Source: Pseudomonadota bacterium (GTDB taxonomy: Bacteria > Pseudomonadota > Gammaproteobacteria > Burkholderiales > SG8-39). Taken from it: 64,000 bases of DNA. Location of the stretch: the NCBI GenBank assembly GCA_947455195.1, contig CANGMI010000003.1:385620-449619 (forward strand), read 5' to 3'. Within the stretch, counting starts at the first letter, position 1, and every line of letters begins with the position of its first letter. Under the pieces are notes generated by a model. It was not told where the DNA came from, searched no databases, and saw only the letters and a list, made by a program, of their open reading frames with translations. The position numbers and the translations under genes were made by a program. Below, in pieces: positions 8,909 through 16,841 of the stretch.

Positions 8909-9147
8909 CAGGTCTCCCTGCCGAGTGGTGTGCCCGTATCGACTTCACCGTGCGCATTGTCAGGGGTGATCGCGGCCACCAGGTCGGCGAGATCGTAATC
9001 GAGGGCCTGCGCCGGTTCAATGACGATGCGCCCCTCGGACACATGCAAGGTGACCGCCTCGCCCTCGGTCAGCCGTGCTTCGCGCAAGGCGGCACCGGGC
9101 AGTCGAAGAGCGAGGCTGTTGCCCCAGCGGCGGATGACGGCATTCAT
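8905..9147 (-). CDS. mazE: MazE antitoxin (AbrB/SpoVT fold)
   Basis: This 80-residue protein begins at ATG 9147; GGGAG lies 9 bases upstream. An ATG three codons earlier would sit directly on that ribosome site, so I reject it. RRWGNSLALRLP is the MazE DNA-binding beta-hairpin signature, followed by the LTEGEAVTLHVSEGRIVIEP strand region. The acidic tail (about residues 50-80) should wrap MazF. It is transcribed first, upstream of mazF, from a promoter carrying a palindrome at 9165-9185. Confidence 0.93.
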   Translation of the reverse strand: MNAVIRRWGNSLALRLPGAALREARLTEGEAVTLHVSEGRIVIEPAQALDYDLADLVAAITPDNAHGEVDTGTPLGRETW

Positions 9148-9164
9148 GATCAGCATCTCCCGAA

Positions 9165-9192
9165 TGTATCTACAAAGTAGACACAAGTATAG
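9165..9192 (-). promoter_or_regulatory. mazEF promoter and operator palindrome
   Basis: On the minus strand, TATACT (9192-9187) is a good -10 element. Just downstream lies the repeat TGTGTCTAC-TTT-GTAGATACA (9185-9165), whose arms match at eight of nine positions. It sits 17 bases before the mazE start codon. MazE with MazF binding there would block transcription, the usual autoregulation. I see no convincing -35 box. Confidence 0.6.
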
Positions 9193-9500
9193 GGAAATGT
9201 CGGAAGAGTTTCGGCAGGCACTTCGGGCTGTCTCCCCCTTGCAGGTCCATCGACGGTCGCTGCCTCCCTCTGGCACGGAGGACACCAGACGATCGCCAGC
9301 GGCGCCCCTGGATGGCGCTTCCTGACGCCCACAGACCGACCTGCCGACGCGTTCAGGCGCGGGGGCCCGAGACCGGCGTGTTATTTCCATATGCCAAACG
9401 AATGGTTCACGCCCGCTGGCCCGGTCACTACAGTGCGCGCCATCGCGTCCTGCACCCCTCGGTGGACGTGCGCCATTCACGCCCCACTGCGAGGTCAACG
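9193..9500. other. Intergenic stretch with no recognisable gene
   Basis: About 300 bases separate the mazEF promoter from the next start. Short frames here show no family resemblance and no ribosome site. A segment at about 9385-9430 is less GC-rich than its surroundings and could hold the promoter of the following membrane-protein pseudogene. I see no clear -35/-10 pair. Confidence 0.4.
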
Positions 9501-10486
9501 ATGTCCATCAGTACAACGACGCCCACGGGCGCCCCGGCCCACCAGGCTCCGGCAGCCCCGAGCATCCCGTCCACCACCCGGCACAGTCCCCGATTCAGCG
9601 AAGACATCCTCGCCGTCATCATCGGTCTTGCGGTCGTCGCGCTGTCGCTGCCGCTGATCGGTGGCGTCGATCTGCTTGGCTGGGTCGTCAGTACCTCGGT
9701 CTGGACAGCACCCGAGAAGGCACTGGGTACGGTCTCGAAGACCTTTGGAAGCCTTGGCGGGCCACTGGCCCTTGCGCTTACCGGACTTGCGCTCCTCGCC
9801 GTTCTCTCGCTGGGAGCAACCGCCCTGGGCTTGAACGCACGCCGTTTCGCGCTGCGCTTTGCGGTGGTGTTCATCCTTGCCTATGGCAGCTGGAGCTGAG
9901 CAACGAGCCGCTGGTAGCCGCAGCATGGCTTGGCCTTGCCGTGAAGACCGATGGTGCCGCAGTGGCAAGCGGCACCATTGCCGAATCACTCATCCTGGCG
10001 AAGGCAGCAGCCGATGGCGTCAACTACCAGGGCGGCTGGATCGTTGGCACGACGGCCACGGTCAAGGTCTTCATCGACATCTTCATCGGTGTGTGGTCGT
10101 TCATCCTCGCCTGGATCTGGACCCGTCACATCGACCTGCGCGAGGGCGACACGGCGCAACCCGGTGAGATCTGGCAGCGCTTTCCGAAGTTCATCCTCGG
10201 CTTTCTCGTGACCTTTGTCGTCACGCTCGCCATCGTGCTCGCTGCGCCCGACCTGGCCAGCGCCACCAAGGCCGCCGCGGTCGAATCGAATACCTTTCGC
10301 GTGATCTTCTTCCTGCTCGCGTTCTTCTCGATCGGCGTGCAGGCGAACTTCTCGCGCCTGTGGCAGGAAGAGGGCGTGGGACGTCTGGTGGCGATCTACG
10401 TGCTGTGCCTCTTCGGCTTCATCATCTGGGTGGGTCTGGCGATCTCGTGGATCTTCTTTGCCGGCATCAAGCCACCGCTTGCCTGA
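9501..10486 (+). pseudogene. YeiH-like putative sulfate exporter, internally deleted and out of frame
   Basis: The first frame starts at ATG 9501 (GAGG upstream) and gives about 132 residues: a Pro/Ala-rich N-terminus, then FSEDILAVIIGLAVVALSLP and three membrane helices, stopping at TGA 9897. From 9899 another frame continues with NEPLVAAAWLGLAVKTDGAAVASG, then VKVFIDIFIGVWSFILAWIW and FGFIIWVGLAISW, to TAA-less stop TGA at 10484. Both parts match the two ends of the YeiH/UPF0324 family as I remember it, where they are separated by about 190 residues carrying the middle helices. The middle is absent here, so both a deletion and a frame change affect the gene. Confidence 0.7.
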
Positions 10487-10526
10487 ACGCCCAGCCGAAC
10501 CCACACCCACCTGCGGAGAACCCGAC

Positions 10527-10673
10527 ATGACCCAGCCTGCCAGCCCCCACCTCAAGGACGAACTGGCGAAAGCCGCTCACCAGCCACTGTTGCCGATCTA
10601 GAAGCAGCTGATTGGCTGGAGCCTCGGGTTGGGCCTCGCGTTCCTCTTCATTCTGGCGATCACGACGCGCTGA
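10527..10673 (+). pseudogene. Small single-helix membrane protein gene interrupted by an in-frame TAG
   Basis: ATG at 10527 follows CGGAGAA at 10514-10520. The frame encodes 24 residues (ending HQPLLPI), then TAG at 10599-10601, then 23 more residues in the same frame containing a clean membrane helix (LIGWSLGLGLAFLFILAITT) and TGA at 10671-10673. Reading TAG as one substituted codon gives a 48-residue, C-tail-anchored small protein placed 40 bases after the exporter remnant. I do not know its family. It appears to have decayed with its neighbour. Confidence 0.5.
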
Positions 10674-10953
10674 GAAAAGAAGAGGGCAGAGTTCAACGCG
10701 ATGCCCTGATGCGCCGTCGATGGGCGACCCAGCCTTCTCGGGTTGTGAGCACCGAGTGGATTCACCGGAAAGCCTGCGAGTCACCTTCGCGGGCATCGGG
10801 CACCGAATCGATTTCAAGCGCTTGCTGCTACCAGGCCGCGATCAAGCCGGATTCAAGGCGCTCCCGACACGGACGCCTTGTGTCAAAGTAACGCCCGCGC
10901 ACTGGCAGCAGACCCGCGTGCGCATCACGACAAGAACCCGGAGACTCAAGGAC

Positions 10954-11760
10954 ATGGCCTTTGCCAGCAGCAACGGGGCGCGCATCCACTACGAGGTCAT
11001 CGATGCCACATCGCCCTGGATCGAATCCCCCGAGACCCTGATCCTGCAGCACGGCATCGGTGCCGATCCCGACATGTGGCGCACCTGGCTCCCGACCCTC
11101 ATCGACCGCTACCGCGTGGTGATCACCGATCTGCGCGGCTACCGCCGGTCGGTGTCTTCGGCGCCGGGGCCGAGCTGGACCCTGGCCAACCTGTCAGACG
11201 ACGTGATCGCCGTGGCCGATGCCATGGGCCTCGAGACCTTTCACCTCTTGGGCGAATCGATCGGGGGCACCATCGCGCTCGATTGCGCTGTCCGGTATCC
11301 GGCGCGCGTGGCACGACTCATCGTGAGCAACGGGGGCCATGTCGGCTCCTCGATCGAGCGCGTGCAAGCGTGGCAAAAGCAGCTCGATGACCTCGGCGTG
11401 AGAGCCTGGTCGGATGAATTCATGCAGCAGCGGTTCCACGCTGACGCGCTCGATCCGGTACGGCGCGCCTGGTACGCCAGTCGTCAGGAAGGCTGGTCGC
11501 CCGAGGCCATCATGAACCCGTTGCGGGTGCTGGTCGGTACCGACCTGCGCCCGGTGCTCGATCGCATCGTCTGCCCCACGCTCATCATGCACCCTGACGG
11601 CAGCCCCTTCATTCCGGTGGAGATCGCGGTCGACCTGCACCGGCGCCTGCCGACCTCGCGGCTGCAGGTGTTCGCGCATTCACGTCATGGCCTGCCGTTC
11701 TCGCATGCGGACGCATGTGCCCGTCTCGTGCGGCAGTTTCTGGGTGAAGACCTGGCCTGA
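10954..11760 (+). CDS. Alpha/beta-fold hydrolase
   Basis: This 268-residue protein starts at ATG 10954, with GGAG ten bases upstream. It shows the oxyanion-hole HG (LQHGIGADPDMW, about 33-42), the nucleophile elbow LLGESIGG with Ser102, an aspartate in the HPDGSPF segment near 212 and a histidine in the HSRHGLPF segment near 244. The family includes esterases and lactone or C-C hydrolases such as 3-oxoadipate enol-lactonase, to which the N-terminal layout is close; the exact substrate is not determined. It converges with the deaminase gene, 30 bases away. Confidence 0.88.
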   Translation: MAFASSNGARIHYEVIDATSPWIESPETLILQHGIGADPDMWRTWLPTLIDRYRVVITDLRGYRRSVSSAPGPSWTLANLSDDVIAVADAMGLETFHLLGESIGGTIALDCAVRYPARVARLIVSNGGHVGSSIERVQAWQKQLDDLGVRAWSDEFMQQRFHADALDPVRRAWYASRQEGWSPEAIMNPLRVLVGTDLRPVLDRIVCPTLIMHPDGSPFIPVEIAVDLHRRLPTSRLQVFAHSRHGLPFSHADACARLVRQFLGEDLA

Positions 11761-11790
11761 CAGCCGGCCGCGAACGCCCTCGAGGACGCG

Positions 11791-12315
11791 TCAGCTCGCC
11801 TGGCGACCCTGCCAGAACGCCTTCTGCAAGGCGACCACCTCCGGTACGATGGCCTCGACCGGTCCGATGAGCACCACCGGCTTCTGGCAGTGGTCGAACA
11901 CGTAGCGCGAATCGACACTCATCGTCGGGTTCTCGTGATGGTTGCCGGTATGCTCGAGCAGCATGCGCTCGGTCATGCCGAAGACGATGCGTCCGATATT
12001 GGCCCAGTAGGCGGTACCGGCGCACATGCAGCAAGGCTCCACCGAGGTATAGAGCGTGCAGCCCCACAACGTCTGGGCGGTGAAGTTGGTGGCGGCGATG
12101 CGTGCGAGTGTCGACTCGGCATGGTTCACCGTGTCGATGTTGCACTGCTCGAGAAGCACCGTCTCCTGATCAGGGCCGACCAGAATCGCCCCGAACGGAT
12201 GATGTCCCAGCGTGACCGCACGGCGTGCCACCTCGTTGGCCTGGCGCAGATGGCGCAGCATCTGGTCGGGCGTTGGCGTGAGGCCTTGAGGTGGAAAGGA
12301 AGGCGTGGCAGTCAT
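11791..12315 (-). CDS. Nucleoside/guanine-type deaminase (cytidine-deaminase-like fold)
   Basis: I place the start at ATG 12315 because GAGG lies 8 bases upstream; an ATG at 12405 would add 30 Pro-rich residues. The 174-residue protein has the zinc motifs HAE (in NHAESTLARIAA) and PCCMC (in SVEPCCMCAG), followed by GRIVFGM, as in the TadA/guanine deaminase group. These enzymes hydrolytically remove an amino group from a nucleobase, nucleoside or tRNA wobble adenosine. The insertion HHENPTMSVDSRYVF late in the protein is closer to small-molecule deaminases than to TadA. It stands alone. Confidence 0.85.
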   Translation of the reverse strand: MTATPSFPPQGLTPTPDQMLRHLRQANEVARRAVTLGHHPFGAILVGPDQETVLLEQCNIDTVNHAESTLARIAATNFTAQTLWGCTLYTSVEPCCMCAGTAYWANIGRIVFGMTERMLLEHTGNHHENPTMSVDSRYVFDHCQKPVVLIGPVEAIVPEVVALQKAFWQGRQAS

Positions 12316-12428
12316 GGCAGGGACCTCGTCGGGGGCGGGGACAGGAACAGGTGCATCAGGCGAGTATCCCTCGAGTCTGGCGGCGTACTGTCGCGGCATG
12401 CTCACCGATACCCGCAGATTAAGGTCTC

Positions 12429-13283
12429 TTGCGCTCGCATCGGTCCACGATGCTTTCTGCTACGGTACCCGGTCATAATTCACCAGGGCTTGCCGTGGGA
12501 CAAATCAAGCTGGCACTCAAGATGCTTGCGCGATCGGGCTCGCCCCGCTTCGTTCGTGACCACTTTGCAGGCAAACCCGGTGGCGAACTCGCCGCCTTTC
12601 GCTGGCGCGGAACCGACGTGTTCTACCGGCCCGGCTCGAGCGACAGTGGCCTCATCTACAGCATCCTGCTCAAGCGGGGCGCGAAGTCCGAGTACAGCCC
12701 ACCCCGTGAATTCAGCGAGGCCCCCGGAGCGGTTGGAACCATCCTCGACATCGGGGCCAACATCGGGGTGTCCTGCGCCTACCTGCGAAGGTGCTTTCCC
12801 GATGCACACATTCACGCGTTCGAGCCTGCGCCCTCGAACGTGGCGGTGCTCCAGCGCAATGCAACCTCGCTCGGCAACATGACCGTTCACGGCTTTGCGC
12901 TGGGCGATGCCGATGGAGAGCTCGAACTGTTCGACTCCGACAACCCGTCGAACTTCGGTGGCTTCAGCGCTCATGGGGTGGGCATCGACCCGAGCCGAAG
13001 CACGCGAGTTCCGGTGCGTCGCACCGATACGGCACTGGCTGCGCTCGGTGTCGAGCAGGTCGATCTCATCAAGATCGACACCGAGGGCGCCGAGTGGGAG
13101 ATCCTGAGCGCCATGAATCCGGCCATGCTGGCCGGTGCCCGCCTCATCATGGGCGAGCTGCATGGCCGCCGCGACTTCGCCCTTCTCGATCTGCTGCAAC
13201 CGCACTTCAACATCGGCATGCACAAGAACATCCGCAGCCGCCTGTTCAACTTCTTTGCGGTCAATCGCGCCCTCGCGAACTGA
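12429..13283 (+). CDS. FkbM-family SAM-dependent methyltransferase
   Basis: The protein is 284 residues if started at TTG 12429, which has AAGG 4 bases upstream. ATG at 12450 and GTG near 12492 are alternatives, and no choice is decisive. The SAM-binding motif ILDIGANIGVSC lies at about 106-117, followed by HAFEPAPSNVAVLQRN, and later DLIKIDTEGAEWEIL, the FkbM hallmark. Family members O-methylate sugars, polyketides or lipids. No glycosylation genes are nearby, so the substrate is unknown. It ends 12 bases from the convergent Bug receptor gene. Confidence 0.86.
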   Translation: MRSHRSTMLSATVPGHNSPGLAVGQIKLALKMLARSGSPRFVRDHFAGKPGGELAAFRWRGTDVFYRPGSSDSGLIYSILLKRGAKSEYSPPREFSEAPGAVGTILDIGANIGVSCAYLRRCFPDAHIHAFEPAPSNVAVLQRNATSLGNMTVHGFALGDADGELELFDSDNPSNFGGFSAHGVGIDPSRSTRVPVRRTDTALAALGVEQVDLIKIDTEGAEWEILSAMNPAMLAGARLIMGELHGRRDFALLDLLQPHFNIGMHKNIRSRLFNFFAVNRALAN

Positions 13284-13295
13284 GGGCGCCCCGTT

Positions 13296-14381
13296 CTAGT
13301 CGAGCCGTATGTTGTTGCTGCGCACCCGCTGCGTGTAGGCCACGGTGTCGACCTTGATAGTCTCGGCAAACTGCTCGGGCCCGTGATTGAGCAGTTCCAT
13401 GCCGGCGCCACCGATGTACTTCTCGTTGAAGGCGGGCTGCGCAATCACCCGACCCAGATCGGCGGCAATCCGGTCGACAATGGGTCGCGGAACCCCTGCC
13501 GGAGCGACGATGCCGAACCAGGCGTGCGAGTCGAAGTCGGGGCCGCCCGCTTCCGCAAAGGTGGGCACATCGGGCATGGCCGGGCTGCGCCGGTTGCTCG
13601 CGAGCGCGATGGCCTTGATGCGGCCCTGCTTCACCAGGCCCGGCAGGGGCGGGATGCCCGAGAGGGCCACATCGATCTGCCCGCTCGCCAGTGCCGGGAG
13701 CACCTCGGCAATGCCCTTGTAGGGAATGTGGTGCAGTTTCACGCCCGCAAGGATGCCGAACGCCTCGGTATCGACATGGGTGAGGCTGCCCAGACCAAAG
13801 GTACCGTAGCTCACCGTGCCGGCACGCTCGCGCGCGACGCGCAGGAACTCCTGGAGGTTGGCCGCCGGAAAGTTCGGGCTTGCCACCAGCATGTCGGGCA
13901 CCAGCGTGAGGTTGAGCACCGGCTGGAAGTCACGAGCCGGGTCGTAGGGCAGCTTCGAGTAGAGCAGCGGGTTCAGGATGATGGCCGAGGAGTCGACCAG
14001 CAGCAGCGTGTGCCCGTCGGGCGCCGATCGGGCCACGAACTCGGAGGCAATGATCTGGTTGGCGCCCGGGCGGTTCTCGACCACGAGTTGCTGCCCCCAG
14101 GTCTTCGAGACATCCTGCGCCATCGCGCGCGCCAGTACATCGGTGAGGCCGCCAGCCGGGTAGCCCAGAATCAGCCGCACCGGCTTGCTCGGAAAGGCCT
14201 GTGCCTGGGCAAGACCGGGTTGCGAGGCCCCGAGCGCGAGTGCCATGAACGCGGGGGCCATGAGCGCAGGGGACAGGCGGGCGATGCCCTGCCGTGTCCG
14301 ATGGCGTGCAGCAACGATCCGGTCGAGTACGCGAGCCGTGAGCGACCGGATTGCGCCGGCGCCGGAATGCATGGTCTTCAT
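13296..14381 (-). CDS. Bug/TctC-type tripartite tricarboxylate transporter receptor
   Basis: This 361-residue protein starts at ATG 14381 with AGGAG about 9 bases upstream. A long basic N-region precedes the signal hydrophobic core (APAFMALALGASQPGLAQAQA), so export is likely with cleavage near residue 61. The mature part has the Bug hallmarks FPSKPVRLILGYPAGGLTD, VVENRPGANQIIASE, the HIPYKG motif and DVPTFAEAG. Bug receptors bind carboxylates or related small molecules for TctAB permeases; none is adjacent. The acyl-CoA ligase gene lies upstream on the same strand, and the two may be one transcript through the tandem array between them. Confidence 0.93.
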   Translation of the reverse strand: MKTMHSGAGAIRSLTARVLDRIVAARHRTRQGIARLSPALMAPAFMALALGASQPGLAQAQAFPSKPVRLILGYPAGGLTDVLARAMAQDVSKTWGQQLVVENRPGANQIIASEFVARSAPDGHTLLLVDSSAIILNPLLYSKLPYDPARDFQPVLNLTLVPDMLVASPNFPAANLQEFLRVARERAGTVSYGTFGLGSLTHVDTEAFGILAGVKLHHIPYKGIAEVLPALASGQIDVALSGIPPLPGLVKQGRIKAIALASNRRSPAMPDVPTFAEAGGPDFDSHAWFGIVAPAGVPRPIVDRIAADLGRVIAQPAFNEKYIGGAGMELLNHGPEQFAETIKVDTVAYTQRVRSNNIRLD

Positions 14382-14432
14382 CGAGTTGTCTCCTGAGTTT
14401 CCTTTTCCTGACGGGTCCGAAGACTCGCCGGT

Positions 14433-14516
14433 CTGCTGCCCTGCTGCCCTGCTGCCCTGCTGCCCTGCTGCCCTGCTGCCCTGCTGCCCTGCTGCCCTGC
14501 TGCCCTGCTGCCCTGC
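14433..14516. repeat. 8-bp tandem array, 10.5 perfect copies, in the leader of a Bug receptor gene
   Basis: CTGCTGCC is repeated ten times without a mismatch plus four further bases. The array fills nearly all of the space between the acyl-CoA ligase stop (14525) and the ribosome site of the receptor gene, ending 51 bases before its start codon. On the transcribed (minus) sense it reads GGGCAGCA repeatedly, giving about ten GGG runs separated by five bases, a pattern able to form G-quadruplexes in DNA or mRNA. The array is too regular to be a structural RNA. Confidence 0.95.
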
Positions 14517-14524
14517 AGATACCC

Positions 14525-16084
14525 CTAGACCGTCTGCCGCTCCTTGCCGCGCCAGTACGGCTCGCGCAGCACCTTCTTGTCGACCTTGTTGGTGCTCGAC
14601 AGGCGGGGCAAGGCCTTCATGAATTCGACACTGGAGGGCTTCTTGTAGCTCGCGATCAGCGACCGACAGTGCTCGATGAGGTCGACCGCATTCGTGGTCG
14701 CGCTTTCTCGAAGCACGACAAAGGCCTTCACCGTTTCGCCCCACCGCTCATCGGGTACGCCGATGACCGCTGCCTCCAGCACGGCCGGGTGGCGCACCAG
14801 CGCCTCCTCGACCTCGCGCGAGTAGATGTTCTCGCCACCCGAGATGATCATGTCCTTCTTGCGATCGACCACGAAGAGAAAGCCCTCGTCATCGAAGTAA
14901 CCCATATCACCGGTGCGAAAGTAGCCATCGTCGGTCATCACCGCGGCGGTGCCCGCCGGGTTACCCCAGTAGCCCTGCATCAGGCTCCTGGCACGTCCCC
15001 AGATCTCGCCCACCTCGCCCACGGCACAGTCGGTGCCATCATCGCGCACGGTACGCACCTCGTCTTCGAGCGCCGGTTGCCCGGCCGAGGCAAGACGCGC
15101 CACCTGCGCCGGCGTGCCATCGAGAATGTGCTGGTGCTTGTAGAGCGCGGTGCCCAGCGCCGCCTCGCTCATGCCGTAGATCTGCATGAACACCGGTCCG
15201 AAGGTGGCGATGGCCCGGCGCAATTGCGGGCCGGACATTGGCGCCGAGGCATAGCAGATGGTGTGCAGGCGCGACAGGTCATGGCGACCCGCTTCGCCCG
15301 AGTCGAGCATCATCTGGATCATGGTGGGTGCCAGGTGCGCAGCCGTCACCCCTTCGCGCGCCATGCTCTCGAGGACGGCACGGGCATCGAATGCCCGGTG
15401 CAGCACGATGGTGGCCCCGTACATGGTGTAGCCGAACTGCTCGACCTTGGCACCGATATGGTAGTAGGGCATCACGATGAGTTGCCGATCGGCCTGGCTC
15501 ACCGAGGACACCTGCGCGGTCGAACGCGACATCTCGAGAAAGCTCGTGTGCGAATGCATCACGCCCTTCGGTCGCCCGGTACTGCCACTGGTGTAGATGA
15601 GAAAGGCGGTGTCGCTTTCCACCGGGCGCAAGCGGGGTCTTTCGGGCGAGGCCTCCGCGAGCATCGTCTCGAAGTCTTCAGCCCCCTCGACACCTGCGTC
15701 GACCGACACCAGAAGCACCGGCGTGGCCAGGCCGGCAGCCAGCCCACGAGCCCGCTCGGCATACTGGGCCTCGAAGACGAGCACACGGGGCGTGCAGTCG
15801 GCCAGGATCTGCGCCTGCTCGGGCGCCGAGAGCCGGTAGTTCAACCCCACCGTAATGAAGCCTGCGAGTTCGCTGGCGGAGTACACCTCGATGTACTCGG
15901 GTCGGTTCTGCGACAGCACCGCCACACGATCACCCTTGCCGATGCCACGTGCGATGAGTGCGTTGGCAAACCGACAGGCGCGCTGCGCGTGCTCGCGATG
16001 CGTGATCGTGCGCCCTTCGAACCGGAATGCCGGGTGATGGGGGTAGAGTCGAGCGTTGCGCTCGAGAATGTCTCCGAGAATCAT
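14525..16084 (-). CDS. Acyl-CoA synthetase (AMP-forming acid-CoA ligase)
   Basis: This 519-residue protein starts at ATG 16084; an in-frame start at 16138 would add 18 residues with no support. Conserved adenylation motifs are present: IYTSGSTGRPKGVMHSH near 170-190, the YGMSEAA block, the YFRTGDMGYFDDEGF loop, and KKDMIISGGENIYSREVEE with the C-terminal lysine in SSTNKVDKK. It activates a carboxylic acid to its CoA thioester; chain length or aromatic specificity cannot be told. Its position upstream of a Bug receptor on the same strand fits import and activation of the same acid. Confidence 0.92.
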   Translation of the reverse strand: MILGDILERNARLYPHHPAFRFEGRTITHREHAQRACRFANALIARGIGKGDRVAVLSQNRPEYIEVYSASELAGFITVGLNYRLSAPEQAQILADCTPRVLVFEAQYAERARGLAAGLATPVLLVSVDAGVEGAEDFETMLAEASPERPRLRPVESDTAFLIYTSGSTGRPKGVMHSHTSFLEMSRSTAQVSSVSQADRQLIVMPYYHIGAKVEQFGYTMYGATIVLHRAFDARAVLESMAREGVTAAHLAPTMIQMMLDSGEAGRHDLSRLHTICYASAPMSGPQLRRAIATFGPVFMQIYGMSEAALGTALYKHQHILDGTPAQVARLASAGQPALEDEVRTVRDDGTDCAVGEVGEIWGRARSLMQGYWGNPAGTAAVMTDDGYFRTGDMGYFDDEGFLFVVDRKKDMIISGGENIYSREVEEALVRHPAVLEAAVIGVPDERWGETVKAFVVLRESATTNAVDLIEHCRSLIASYKKPSSVEFMKALPRLSSTNKVDKKVLREPYWRGKERQTV

Positions 16085-16217
16085 CTGCCGCGTGCGTCCG
16101 CGATCTGGCAATGGATGTGATCGTACTCCAGGACACACCCCCGCAGCAGAGGCTGCGGTCGTATTGCCGGATCGCGCTGCCTGACCCCAACATCAGGGTC
16201 CCGGATTCAACGCCCCG

Positions 16218-16679
16218 TCAGGCGCTCGCCGCCTCGGGCTGACGCACGAGCATCACAGGGGCCTCGGCCAGACGCACCACACCCTCGGCATCGCTGCCCA
16301 GCACCAGACGACGCACGCCTCGCCGGCCATGCGTCCCGATCACGATGAGATCGGCACTCACCTTGCGCGCCTGACTCACGATGACATCGGCCACGGTCTC
16401 GGCGATGTCCTCGACGAGGATCGGGTCAACAGCCACCCCGCGCAGCCGAACACGCGCTGCTGCCGCATCGAGAATGCTGCGCCCCCCGGCGATGAACGAC
16501 TCGAGCACCTCCTGGCTCATGTACCCGCCCGCAATCACGCTCTGGGTCAGTACGGTCTCGTCGACGACATGGAGCAGGTGCAAGGTCGCCTTCTGATCGA
16601 GGGCGAGTTCGATCGCCTTCTCGAGCCCGACAGCCGAGGTTTCACTGCCATCGACCGGCACCAGAATATGCTTGAACAT
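16218..16679 (-). CDS. Universal stress protein, UspA family, single domain
   Basis: This 153-residue protein opens with MFKHILVPVDGSE and ends with the ATP-binding signature G-x2-G-x9-GS (GTHGRRGVRRLVLGSDAEGVV) and PVMLVR. That makes it a nucleotide-binding UspA subtype, cytoplasmic and probably dimeric. Neither neighbour is co-directionally close: 133 bases separate it from the ligase start and 162 from the dehydrogenase stop, so it likely has its own promoter. An AT-richer stretch just upstream (16690-16730) could hold it. Confidence 0.92.
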   Translation of the reverse strand: MFKHILVPVDGSETSAVGLEKAIELALDQKATLHLLHVVDETVLTQSVIAGGYMSQEVLESFIAGGRSILDAAAARVRLRGVAVDPILVEDIAETVADVIVSQARKVSADLIVIGTHGRRGVRRLVLGSDAEGVVRLAEAPVMLVRQPEAASA

Positions 16680-16841
16680 CGTGTCTTCCCTGATCGTTGA
16701 CGATAGTCACGATCAGTGTAGGAAAACACCCGGCCACGTTCTTGATGCAGGTCAAACCGGACGACCCGATGAGGGGCGGCGCGGGGCGGCGAGCCACGCA
16801 ACCATCAGGGCGTGGCTCGAGGACGATCGCGCATCGACCGA

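Noticed and set aside
10612-10953. Upstream extension of the alpha/beta hydrolase frame
   Set aside because: The extra 114 residues lie over the small membrane-protein remnant and lack conserved content, so the start at 10954 is preferred.
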